Source: CAZEAC01 sp964510065
GTDB taxonomy: Bacteria > Bdellovibrionota_C > UBA2361 > CAIXSY01
DNA: 20,796 bases
Direction: 5' to 3'
Assembly (NCBI GenBank): GCA_964510065.1
Contig: CAZEAC010000078.1
Coordinates: 1 to 20,796 of the forward strand
Part shown: positions 15,141 to 20,796 of the stretch, piece by piece
Position numbering within the stretch: the stretch's first letter is position 1
How the letters are laid out: each line of letters opens with the position of its first letter
Translations under genes and position numbers: made by a program
The notes under the pieces: model-generated
Database searches by the model: none
Told to the model about the DNA's origin: nothing
What the model saw: only the letters and a program-made list of their open reading frames with translations

Positions 15141-15644
15141 CTATCGTTTAATCGCTGGAGTAGCCGAAGCTTTTGCTTTCTGGGCGATTTGGCGCTCATT
15201 TTCTCGAGCCAACTTTTCGGCCTGCCGTCGTTTCAACAACTCAAGTAGCCAAAACTGCTGCGGGACAAATCCCAACATACGATCAATTACTGCACGGATT
15301 CGCTGTGCAAGCCAAGTTACGAATCGATCGAGCGCCGTTGGCACATAGCTTGGACTTTGGAACAGTGACGCTCGCTGAGTCTGTCCAGTTTTTATTTGCG
15401 CGGAGCGCTTAGAAAGTGTGAGCGAAAGTAAGCTACGCTGAGTAGAGGTTCGAGCAGTTCTCGAGACTCCAGGAATATTGCCAATGGAGGCTTTCGTAAG
15501 TTTTGAGTCGGTAGTCTGCTGCCGTTGGGACGGTTGTTCTATGTGCTGCTTGGTAGGTAGCACGGGGTTCGTAGGGAGCACTGCATCCTGCTCGAGTGAG
15601 ACTGCCCGAGTTGCGGGCTTTGGCATCAATTGATGTTTGCTCAC
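15141..15644 (-). CDS. Hypothetical protein with disordered N-terminus and basic helical C-terminus
   Basis: 167 residues from the GTG at 15644, chosen because GGGAG lies five bases upstream; a TTG four codons earlier is the other option. The first about 90 residues are rich in Ser, Thr, Gln, Pro and Arg and probably unstructured, with a small internal repeat (VLPTNPVLPTKQ). The last 70 contain an amphipathic/aromatic region (ALDRFVTWLAQRIRAVIDRM and FVPQQFWLLELLKRRQAEK) and a charged helix. Very basic overall. No family recognised. It is convergent with the preceding plus-strand gene, with 35 bases between. Low complexity lowers confidence that it is coding, but the good ribosome site supports it. 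Confidence 0.5.
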   Translation of the reverse strand: MSKHQLMPKPATRAVSLEQDAVLPTNPVLPTKQHIEQPSQRQQTTDSKLTKASIGNIPGVSRTARTSTQRSLLSLTLSKRSAQIKTGQTQRASLFQSPSYVPTALDRFVTWLAQRIRAVIDRMLGFVPQQFWLLELLKRRQAEKLARENERQIAQKAKASATPAIKR

Positions 15645-15780
15645 TCCATCTCCCAAAGTAACGCTATAAATCTAATTACTTATACTAGAAACCCGTACGA
15701 TAAGATATAGAATTCTCTATAGAACAACACTGTACATAAGAGTTATGGCGACTTTGCGAGAAATGTTATCTGTCATGAAG

Positions 15781-15920
15781 GGTAATTACCCATTAACCCT
15801 GGGTATTTTTTTCCTAACTTTGTGCCCTCTGTGTCTCTGTGGTTTAAATATTTTAAAAACCACAGAGACACAGAGGGGGGCAAAGTTAGGGAAGAAATAC
15901 CCACACATAATGAATAGTTA
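15781..15920. repeat. Palindromic intergenic element, copy 3
   Basis: Core at about 15801-15902 (102 bases, the same size as copies 1 and 2). Arms run from GGGTATTTTTTTCCTAACTT through CTCTGTGTCTCTGTGGTTT and back through AAACCACAGAGACACAGAG to AAGTTAGGGAAGAAATACCC. The loop is AT-rich. Outer ends are TTACCCATTAA on the left and ATAATGAATAGTTA on the right. It lies in the 357-base gene-free stretch 15645-16001, which otherwise holds an AT-rich region and a partial repeat end at 15932-15956. Confidence 0.85.
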
Positions 15921-15931
15921 ACTCTGAAGTA

Positions 15932-15956
15932 GGTAACTACTCACTCACCTAGGGTA
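15932..15956. repeat. Partial end of the palindromic element family
   Basis: GGTAACTACTCACTCACCT followed by AGGGTA resembles the outer left end of the element (GGTTACTGCTCATTAAGTGT then GGGTA in copy 1). It stands 12 bases beyond the right end of copy 3 without a matching inner arm, so it may be the remnant of another insertion. Confidence 0.35.
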
Positions 15957-16001
15957 AATTTTCAGGCCTGGTTCTGGACCTGATCCTCACGCTAATTTTT
16001 A

Positions 16002-16892
16002 TTAATCGTAGCGCTGCGAAGGATCCGGAATCGAATAGCTTCGAATCGAACCATCCATCATCACGACTTCGACGGTAATATCTTTCGGATAGTCCGCACC
16101 TTTTTTGCTGAACGCGAATTTCTCACGTTCGCCGGTATCGCCGTACCCAGTTGAATTTCCTTCATCGAGCACATTTCCGGCGAGATCTTTTAGTAGAACT
16201 CTTTCAACTTGGTGGGCGAGAGATTCCGGGAGAAGGACTGCCAATCGGCCTTCGTTATTGGAAACTGGCTTGAAAAGAAATCCGTCTGGGCCGTCAATAG
16301 TGGTGCCGTTAGGTGTAACTGCTCCATCTACCGTCTCGCCGGCCGGAACTTCAGGCACGGCTTCGCCCGAGTCAAAAGCATCGATCTTTAGCCGAGCCGC
16401 TTCAAGCGCCGACTCCATCACAGCGACGGCTACTGTCGTATCACTTCCGCCGCCGCGGTTGTCCCAGAGCTTGCCTGTATTACTGTCGAGCTGCGCCGCT
16501 GCAAATGACTGAGAGTAAATCTTGTCAGACTCTTCCTGCGTAATCTCCGCCGAGGCGACAAATTCTTTGAGGGTAGCGTTTGTTGCGTCTTCGAGAGGAA
16601 TGAACCCATCGGGCTTTTGTGCGGCCGCCTTTTGGGCGCTAAAAGCAGCATCCCATTTTGTGCCGAACTCTTCTCCTTTAAGCGCAACGATTCTTTCACG
16701 AACAATGGCGGCAAAAAGTGCCTCTTCGCTGACCTGATTTGCCGAGTCAGGCTCCAAATATTGCCGAAGAAGGTCTACGAATTTGGAGCCTCCCGAGCTT
16801 TCTTGATTGCTCTCGGTGCTTTTGCTGGTAGGCGGTACAGCATTGGTTTGGCTCGATTTTTCGGTTTCGAGCGCCGACGATGAGATTGTCAT
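16002..16892 (-). CDS. Hypothetical acidic protein
   Basis: 296 residues, no signal peptide or membrane segment. The N-terminal about 35 residues are Ser/Thr/Gln-rich and disordered. A helical region follows (KFVDLLRQYLEPDSANQVSE, then LFAAIVRERIVALKGEEFG and further Ala-rich helices to about residue 180), then a Gly/Pro/Val linker and a beta-rich C-terminal domain with VLLPESLAHQVERVLLKDLA and DITVEVVMMDGSIRSYSIPD. GGAG five bases before the ATG supports the start. I recognise no family. The lack of a signal together with a disordered head is seen in substrates of non-classical secretion, but nothing here proves that. It is divergent from the HPt gene. Confidence 0.7.
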   Translation of the reverse strand: MTISSSALETEKSSQTNAVPPTSKSTESNQESSGGSKFVDLLRQYLEPDSANQVSEEALFAAIVRERIVALKGEEFGTKWDAAFSAQKAAAQKPDGFIPLEDATNATLKEFVASAEITQEESDKIYSQSFAAAQLDSNTGKLWDNRGGGSDTTVAVAVMESALEAARLKIDAFDSGEAVPEVPAGETVDGAVTPNGTTIDGPDGFLFKPVSNNEGRLAVLLPESLAHQVERVLLKDLAGNVLDEGNSTGYGDTGEREKFAFSKKGADYPKDITVEVVMMDGSIRSYSIPDPSQRYD

Positions 16893-16925
16893 AATTGCTC
16901 CATGCTCACGTAAACTTCAACTACG

Positions 16926-16943
16926 TAGGCCAACCATGGCCTA
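16926..16943. promoter_or_regulatory. Candidate operator: TAGGCC-N6-GGCCTA
   Basis: A perfect 6-bp inverted repeat with a 6-base spacer lies in the 165-base divergent region between the hypothetical gene starting at 16892 and the HPt gene starting at 17058. The spacing suits a dimeric regulator, but the half-sites are short and chance is possible. Confidence 0.3.
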
Positions 16944-17057
16944 ATTTAGAGAGGCTGTTTTGAAGAGTAAAAGCATTTTTTGTGCCAATTGACTGTAGGC
17001 ATCTCGAGGGTAGCTTTGCTATTCTGTCGTCGAGTCATCGAACTGGGGAGAATTGCG

Positions 17058-17402
17058 GTGAGCAACGAAGCGATAATCGATTACGAAAAGGTGATGGAGC
17101 GACTTGATGGCGACAAGGAGCTTTTTCATGAATTGGTCGGAGTCTTTTTAGAGAGTTACCAGAGCACACTTGAGCTTCTACGAGCTGCGGTGGAAGCGGG
17201 GAATTCTTCGGGTGTACATGCCGAAGCTCATTCCATAAAAGGAGCTTTGTCCAATATCGGCGCGGCAAGGGCGCAGGCGCAGGCGTTCACGCTCGAAAAG
17301 GCCGGAAAAGCGGGGGAGTCCAAAGCGTACGTGGAACTTTTTGCTAAGCTTGAAAGCGAGATAGCTGCGTTCATAAATGAATATAAAGGGCGAAATTGGT
17401 AA
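17058..17402 (+). CDS. Hpt domain (histidine phosphotransfer) protein
   Basis: 114 residues from the GTG at 17058, chosen because GGGGAG lies at 17045-17050 with a 7-base spacer; the open frame extends back to an ATG at 16980, but that part is not Hpt-like and the good ribosome site favours the GTG. Hpt proteins are four-helix bundles that relay phosphate between response-regulator receivers. The phosphorylated histidine is His58 in AHSIKGALSNIGA, the classic A-H-x-x-K-G-x-x-x-x-x-G-A motif; the N-terminal DYEKVMERLDGDKELFHELV helix is also typical. The protein is a lone domain. No histidine kinase or response regulator lies in the window, so its partners are elsewhere. Confidence 0.92.
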   Translation: MSNEAIIDYEKVMERLDGDKELFHELVGVFLESYQSTLELLRAAVEAGNSSGVHAEAHSIKGALSNIGAARAQAQAFTLEKAGKAGESKAYVELFAKLESEIAAFINEYKGRNW

Positions 17403-17470
17403 GCCGGAAAAGCCGTGGTGAAGCGGCGAGGAGTTCGCCTGCTCAGACCTACGCTTATTGGTGAGTGCGC

Positions 17471-18514
17471 TTACGGATAGCCATTTACCCGCTGTCTTGT
17501 TCTTTGAAGCTTCATGCATACGGAATAAATATCGACCCCGTTTGTAATCTCGAAAGTTCCCTTGCCGCCGGTAAGAACGCCATCGACTAATGCGGAGCTC
17601 AGAAATAAATTTTTGTAATAGAGACTTTTTGCAAATTTGAGAATCTTTCGTGATTTGATCTTGCCACGGCCCCAACGCACAAGGCTGATCTGCTCGTTAG
17701 TATAGTAGCCGCCTACCGACGACATTAAAATGAGTGGGCGTGGCGCGAATTTTCCATCAGAGATCGGCTTAATACTCGCGGCTTTGCTTCCGTTGTATTC
17801 GTATTCATCGACTGAAGCGAGAAGCGAAACTCCTTTGTCGAGAGACGCTTGGGCAACCGCGTTCAAATCGAACTCAATTTGCACTAGGTATTTGGAAGAC
17901 TTGCTGCAGGTGTCTTTTGAGAGCAGTGAGCGAAATACCGGTGAGGTTGCTCCATTGTCACTGCCGCCAGAGCCGCCGGTGCCTCCTGTTCCTGACCCGG
18001 GATCGATGTTTTCGCATAGCTCAGCTCTTGTAATGCTAGTTCCGAATGCGTTCTTGTAAAAATCAAGAAGCTTCTGGATCGCTTCTTCCGAGAGCCCGGA
18101 GCAGTCCACTTTTGCAGCTTCAGCAGGAGGCCTTGAAGTTGCAGACCTTGCTGGCGCGGCCGGAAAGGTATAATTGGCGCGGTCTCGTCCTGCAGCGTTG
18201 GTAAGATTGAGGCCGATCCAGCCTTTTGTTTCCCCGAGGAGCGATTGAGCACCTTCGCTCTTAAATGGGCGCATACGCATGCTTACAGTCGCTGCTTCGG
18301 GACCTTCGAAAAGAACATTTAAAATTGTCGAAAGATTGCCATTTGAGACATACCAAAATGTCACCTTCTTTGAAGGAGCTGAGGTTGAGCTGACGGTGAG
18401 GGTATGATGATCTCCGTCGGCCTTAATTTCTTGGAATAGCGGTTGCTGAGCAGGGCATAAAATCGGCAGCATCAAGACGCTAAGAAAAGCCAGAAAACCA
18501 TTATAATTGCGCAT
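17471..18514 (-). CDS. Hypothetical secreted two-part protein with glycine-rich linker
   Basis: 347 residues. A signal peptide (MRNYNGFLAFLSVLMLPILC and on, cleaved near CPA at about residue 22) is followed by a beta-rich part to about residue 115, a short helical segment with two cysteines (138 and 167), a flexible linker of Gly/Ser/Thr at residues 173-188, and a C-terminal beta-rich domain with conserved-looking YLVQIEFDLNAVAQASLDKG and PLILMSSVGGYYTNEQISL. Mature cysteines number four, possibly two disulfides. There is no lipobox. No family recognised. It lies 93 bases downstream of the gap-broken gene in the same direction and might share its transcript. Likely periplasmic or extracellular. 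Confidence 0.7.
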   Translation of the reverse strand: MRNYNGFLAFLSVLMLPILCPAQQPLFQEIKADGDHHTLTVSSTSAPSKKVTFWYVSNGNLSTILNVLFEGPEAATVSMRMRPFKSEGAQSLLGETKGWIGLNLTNAAGRDRANYTFPAAPARSATSRPPAEAAKVDCSGLSEEAIQKLLDFYKNAFGTSITRAELCENIDPGSGTGGTGGSGGSDNGATSPVFRSLLSKDTCSKSSKYLVQIEFDLNAVAQASLDKGVSLLASVDEYEYNGSKAASIKPISDGKFAPRPLILMSSVGGYYTNEQISLVRWGRGKIKSRKILKFAKSLYYKNLFLSSALVDGVLTGGKGTFEITNGVDIYSVCMKLQRTRQRVNGYP

Positions 18515-18607
18515 AATTATCCCATAAGGCGGAAAAACACCTAAACCCTTACAAGGAGTTATGCGCAGAATTGCTTTGGGTGTGACCGCGGAAGTTGCCA
18601 GCTCGTG

Positions 18608-19302
18608 CTACGCCGTCGCCTCTTCGAGACCTTTGACCGATTCATCCGAGGCTTCCGCTGCAGCCGACTTTTCACCTGGAGCCGGGATTTCGAGGGCCTT
18701 TCGCGCTGCCGCAGGCAGGTCATCTTTTCCCTTAGTGAGCCAGGTGATCCGTGAGCCGTCTCTTAGCACGCTCCAGATTGTACCCTTGAGCGCTGCGGCT
18801 TGCTCGGGTGGGACGTAAAGATCGCTATCCTCTTTCACCGCTGGTGCTTGACCTGTTTCATGAAAAGTCGTCGCAAGATTAAGCGCCACGCGCCAGCAGA
18901 AAAGCCTCTCTGCGGTGAGCTCGTCGAATTCGTCGAGCGGCCGGTCCACGTCGGCGAGGCCAACGCCCATCGCCGGAATTACACCGTAACCAAAGCTTGT
19001 CAAAAGCGCAGATGCTATGTGCAAATGGTTGCAGCCCCAACGACGCTGCTCCTCAGCAAGATCGAATAGAATGCATTTTTTTTCGTTTTTTCGCCTGAGT
19101 GTTTTGAAGCCGTCTATGTCGGCAAGCGCAAAATGAGCATAGGCCAAGAACCGTATAGCGCCCATGAGCATGCCATTTGGGGCGCCGACATAATTTACGG
19201 TTTGCCCCAAAATTGAGCAAATCTCCATATGCGGAAGCATTTTTTTTGTGATCTGTTCAAATTCTTCCAGATCGATTCGCTTTCTAAGGTGCCTATAAAG
19301 GT
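18608..19302 (-). CDS. C-terminal part of the gene interrupted by the assembly gap; possible HDOD/HD-like protein
   Basis: This frame is open from the N run to the stop at 18608 (about 231 residues); no stop separates the gap from the internal ATG at 19240, and the residues before that ATG (RKRIDLEEFEQITKK) look like coding helix, so the ATG is probably internal. The chain is helical, with RRWGCNHLHIASALLTSFGY at about 18985-19039 resembling the G-x-x-H-x-x-x-A-x-L-L turn of HDOD domains, signalling modules of unclear biochemical role; that match is suggestive only. The tail is an Ala/Glu/Ser-rich disordered stretch. Together with 19313-19626 it should form a single protein of at least about 335 residues. 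Confidence 0.65.
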
Positions 19303-19312
19303 NNNNNNNNNN
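19303..19312. other. Assembly gap (ten N)
   Basis: A run of exactly ten N inside a coding region. The reading frames on either side belong to one gene only if the true missing length leaves remainder 2 when divided by 3, so ten is a placeholder or a misestimate. Confidence 0.98.
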
Positions 19313-19626
19313 AGTGAGCGAAAGGTGAGAGGGTTTAGATTTTGAAGCTGTTCTGAATAAAAATCAGTAGCGGCATGATATAGGCAGGCTCTCAGTGTAG
19401 GGCTAACTGAGACTAGGAAAGATGACGAACTAACTGCGAGATCCTTAAGCTCCTGCTCTTTGCCCTTTCCGAGTTGATATTCGGCAAGCCGTACAGTGCG
19501 GATGCAGGATGTGAACATGGAGGTCGGTGTCGGAATAAGCGCCGTGTAACGCTTGGCTTCCAGTAGCTCTGCGAACGGTTGGCTTTCTTGCTGCTTGTCC
19601 ATGTTCTGCGTAAGTTCTCCCCTCAT
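19313..19626 (-). CDS. N-terminal part of the gene interrupted by the assembly gap
   Basis: About 104 residues from the ATG at 19626 to the gap: MRGELTQNMDKQQESQPFAE at the start, then helical segments such as TSCIRTVRLAEYQLGKGKEQ and SSSFLVSVSPTLRACLYHAA. A second in-frame ATG lies at 19602. Beyond the gap this frame soon ends at a stop (19195) after an out-of-frame run of Ser, Arg, Lys and Phe, while a different frame carries the long sensible C-terminal part, so I join this piece to 18608-19302. No signal peptide; cytoplasmic. The Ile/Val/Leu pattern with Ser-x-Thr-L-R would fit the N-terminal half of an HDOD-like helical domain, with low confidence. Confidence 0.65.
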
Positions 19627-19637
19627 TAGGTCTCATC

Positions 19638-19662
19638 GTCAGCCGGCTGACTTTACTTTATA
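19638..19662 (-). promoter_or_regulatory. Promoter with palindromic operator candidate before the gap-broken gene
   Basis: On the minus strand TATAAA (19662-19657) could be a -10 box; a convincing -35 is not visible. About seven bases downstream is a perfect 14-bp palindrome GTCAGCCGGCTGAC (19638-19651), which would cover the expected transcription start and lies 11 bases before the ATG. It could be a repressor site or a 5' leader hairpin. Confidence 0.4.
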
Positions 19663-19707
19663 CAAATAAGAAAATTGACTAGGCGATAAGCAGCGAGCAG
19701 TAAAAAT

Positions 19708-19738
19708 TGCTATTTATGTTAAGTAAAACTGATATAAT
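19708..19738 (+). promoter_or_regulatory. Candidate promoter of the ammonium transporter gene
   Basis: A consensus TATAAT at 19733-19738 is preceded by TTGCTA at 19708-19713 (spacing 19) in a strongly AT-rich 184-base divergent region. I see no sigma54 (GG-N10-GC) element of the kind that often drives amt genes. Confidence 0.45.
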
Positions 19739-19810
19739 AGTAAAAGTAGCTTGAATTAAGTTAAAAATAGACGATATTATCATAAAAGGATTATACTTAA
19801 TAGATTCGAT

Positions 19811-20796
19811 ATGCCGAGACAAAAATTTCCATTGGTCGCCTTAGTAGCTCTTGTTGGAATTGCGCTCTTTGCGGGGCTTTATAGGCCCGATATGAGCCCA
19901 TTACAGCCTGGGGCGGCTATCAATCCTGGCGATTGTGCCTGGATGCTGACTGCCACTGCATTGGTGCTACTTATGACCCCTGGGCTTTCGTTTTTTTACG
20001 GCGGAATGGTCAGGCGTAAGAACGTGATCTCAACGATGCTACAGAGCTATGTCTCGATGGGTATCATTAGCCTGCTCTGGGTGGTGGTTGGATTTAGCTT
20101 GGCATTTGGCGACAGTATCGGTGGATTCATTGGCGACCCGCGTACATTCTTTATGTTTAATCATGTAAGTGGCTCGACTCACGCGCTACTTGCACCGACA
20201 GTTCCGCTAGTGCTCTTTGCGCTTTTTCAGTTGAAATTTGCGATAATTACTCCAGCACTTATTACCGGGGCGTTCGCTGAGCGAGTTCGCTTCTCAAGCT
20301 ATGTACTTTTTATATCGCTCTTCGCGCTTTTTGTTTATGCACCGCTTGCACATTGGACCTGGCACCCCGCGGGGTTTTTGCGGCAGTGGGGCGTCCTCGA
20401 CTTCGCCGGAGGTAGTGTGGTTCACATGTCGGCAGGCTTTGCTGCCTTGGCGGGAGCTCTCTATTTAGGTCCTCGGAAAAATCACGCTTCGGGGGCAACG
20501 CACACTCCGTCGAATATCCCTTTCATTCTCCTTGGGACCGGAATGCTCTGGTTCGGATGGTTCGGCTTTAATGCGGGGTCAGCACTTGGCGCAAACGAGA
20601 GCGCTGCGTTCGCGTTTCTCACGACCAATACAGCCTCAGCTTCGGCGATGCTCGCCTGGATCTTTATTGATGGAGCTCGCGGAAAGAAGCCCTCTGCGCT
20701 CGGTGCCTGTGTTGGCGCGGTCGTTGGCCTTGTGGCAATAACTCCGGCGGCCGGTTTTGTAAGTGTTGGCGCAGCGATTTTTATTGGAGTGGCAGC
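19811..20796 (+). CDS. amt: Ammonium transporter Amt, 3' end beyond the window
   Basis: 328 residues are visible before the window edge; full proteins have about 400-450. Trimeric inner-membrane channel-transporter for ammonium/ammonia. A hydrophobic N-terminal signal-like segment (residues 8-22) precedes the conserved core: MTPGLSFFYGGMVRRKNVIS, the Amt signature KFAIITPALITGAFAER (about 142-158), AHWTWHPAGFL, DFAGGSVVHMSAGFAALAGA with His205 at the position of the first pore histidine (E. coli His168), and FGWFGFNAGSALGANESAA. The second pore histidine lies outside the window. The ATG at 19811 has no clear Shine-Dalgarno. A glnB/glnK gene often accompanies amt and would be expected beyond the edge if present. 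Confidence 0.95.
   Translation, partial: MPRQKFPLVALVALVGIALFAGLYRPDMSPLQPGAAINPGDCAWMLTATALVLLMTPGLSFFYGGMVRRKNVISTMLQSYVSMGIISLLWVVVGFSLAFGDSIGGFIGDPRTFFMFNHVSGSTHALLAPTVPLVLFALFQLKFAIITPALITGAFAERVRFSSYVLFISLFALFVYAPLAHWTWHPAGFLRQWGVLDFAGGSVVHMSAGFAALAGALYLGPRKNHASGATHTPSNIPFILLGTGMLWFGWFGFNAGSALGANESAAFAFLTTNTASASAMLAWIFIDGARGKKPSALGACVGAVVGLVAITPAAGFVSVGAAIFIGVA

Noticed and set aside
3661..15920. CRISPR array or dispersed CRISPR-like repeat
   Set aside because: The three copies are kilobases apart, are long palindromes rather than short repeats with spacers, and no cas gene is present.
16105..16883. Plus-strand open frames opposite the gene at 16002-16892
   Set aside because: They are Ser/Arg/Pro-rich antisense shadows without ribosome sites, while the minus-strand frame has a good site and protein-like composition.
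16980..17057. ATG at 16980 as the start of the Hpt gene
   Set aside because: The added 26 residues are not Hpt-like, and the GTG at 17058 has GGGGAG seven bases upstream.
19195..19302. Coding sequence past the gap in the frame of the N-terminal fragment
   Set aside because: This stretch is a short out-of-frame reading; the other frame gives a long protein-like sequence to 18608.
19627..19810. Sigma54 promoter before amt
   Set aside because: No GG-N10-GC pair with the expected flanking bases; a TATAAT box is present instead.
1..20796. tRNA, rRNA or known riboswitch (including a cobalamin riboswitch before the mutase operon)
   Set aside because: No cloverleaf, rRNA segment or B12-box-like sequence was seen on reading. 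The leader before 5367 is under 100 bases, too short for a cobalamin riboswitch plus promoter.

Overview
The window reads as a piece of a draft chromosome (a run of ten N at 19303-19312 marks a scaffold join) from a Gram-negative bacterium of moderate GC. An outer-membrane porin of the OprO/OprP type, several lipobox lipoproteins and secreted proteins with signal peptides show a diderm envelope. The pairing of miaB with a bifunctional-nuclease (DUF151) gene, the four-helix-bundle (23S rRNA intervening-sequence) protein tail and the lifestyle genes are compatible with a deltaproteobacterial-grade lineage (Desulfobacterota, Myxococcota, Bdellovibrionota or relatives), but the sequence alone does not fix the phylum.

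Layout. 1-455: tail of a four-helix-bundle protein, then inverted repeats. 456-2097 (minus): an acyl-CoA dehydrogenase and an overlapping four-helix membrane protein. 2324-3617 (plus): porin with a very clear intrinsic terminator. 3661-3806: first copy of a palindromic repeat. 3831-5271 (minus): a small soluble protein and a secreted cysteine-rich protein, both unrecognised. 5367-11956 (plus): a tightly packed nine-gene unit, with gaps of 20 bp or less or with overlaps: HIT hydrolase, enoyl-CoA hydratase, butyryl-CoA-type acyl-CoA dehydrogenase, large subunit of an adenosylcobalamin acyl-CoA mutase, a secreted cysteine-rich protein, the cobalamin-binding small subunit, a single-pass membrane protein and two lipoproteins. 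11981-12122: second repeat copy. 12240-15105 (plus): miaB, bifunctional nuclease, membrane-anchored helical protein. 15141-16892 (minus): two unrecognised proteins separated by the third repeat copy. 17058-17402 (plus): HPt phosphotransfer protein. 17471-19626 (minus): a secreted protein and a gene broken only by the assembly gap. 19811-end (plus): ammonium transporter, cut by the window edge.

How the genes work together. The central result is that the mutase carries the two active-site residues that distinguish isobutyryl-CoA mutase from methylmalonyl-CoA mutase (Phe103 and Gln221 instead of Tyr and Arg). Isobutyryl-CoA mutase makes n-butyryl-CoA from isobutyryl-CoA; the adjacent dehydrogenase would make crotonyl-CoA and the adjacent crotonase 3-hydroxybutyryl-CoA. 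The operon therefore looks like a compact route feeding isobutyryl-CoA (for example from valine or isobutyrate) into straight-chain beta-oxidation, or the reverse. Why this unit also carries a secreted protein between the two mutase subunits and three envelope proteins behind them is unexplained.

The other notable pattern is a family of three near-identical-length (about 102 bp core) palindromic intergenic elements with extended degenerate ends, resembling a non-autonomous mobile element or REP/MITE family.
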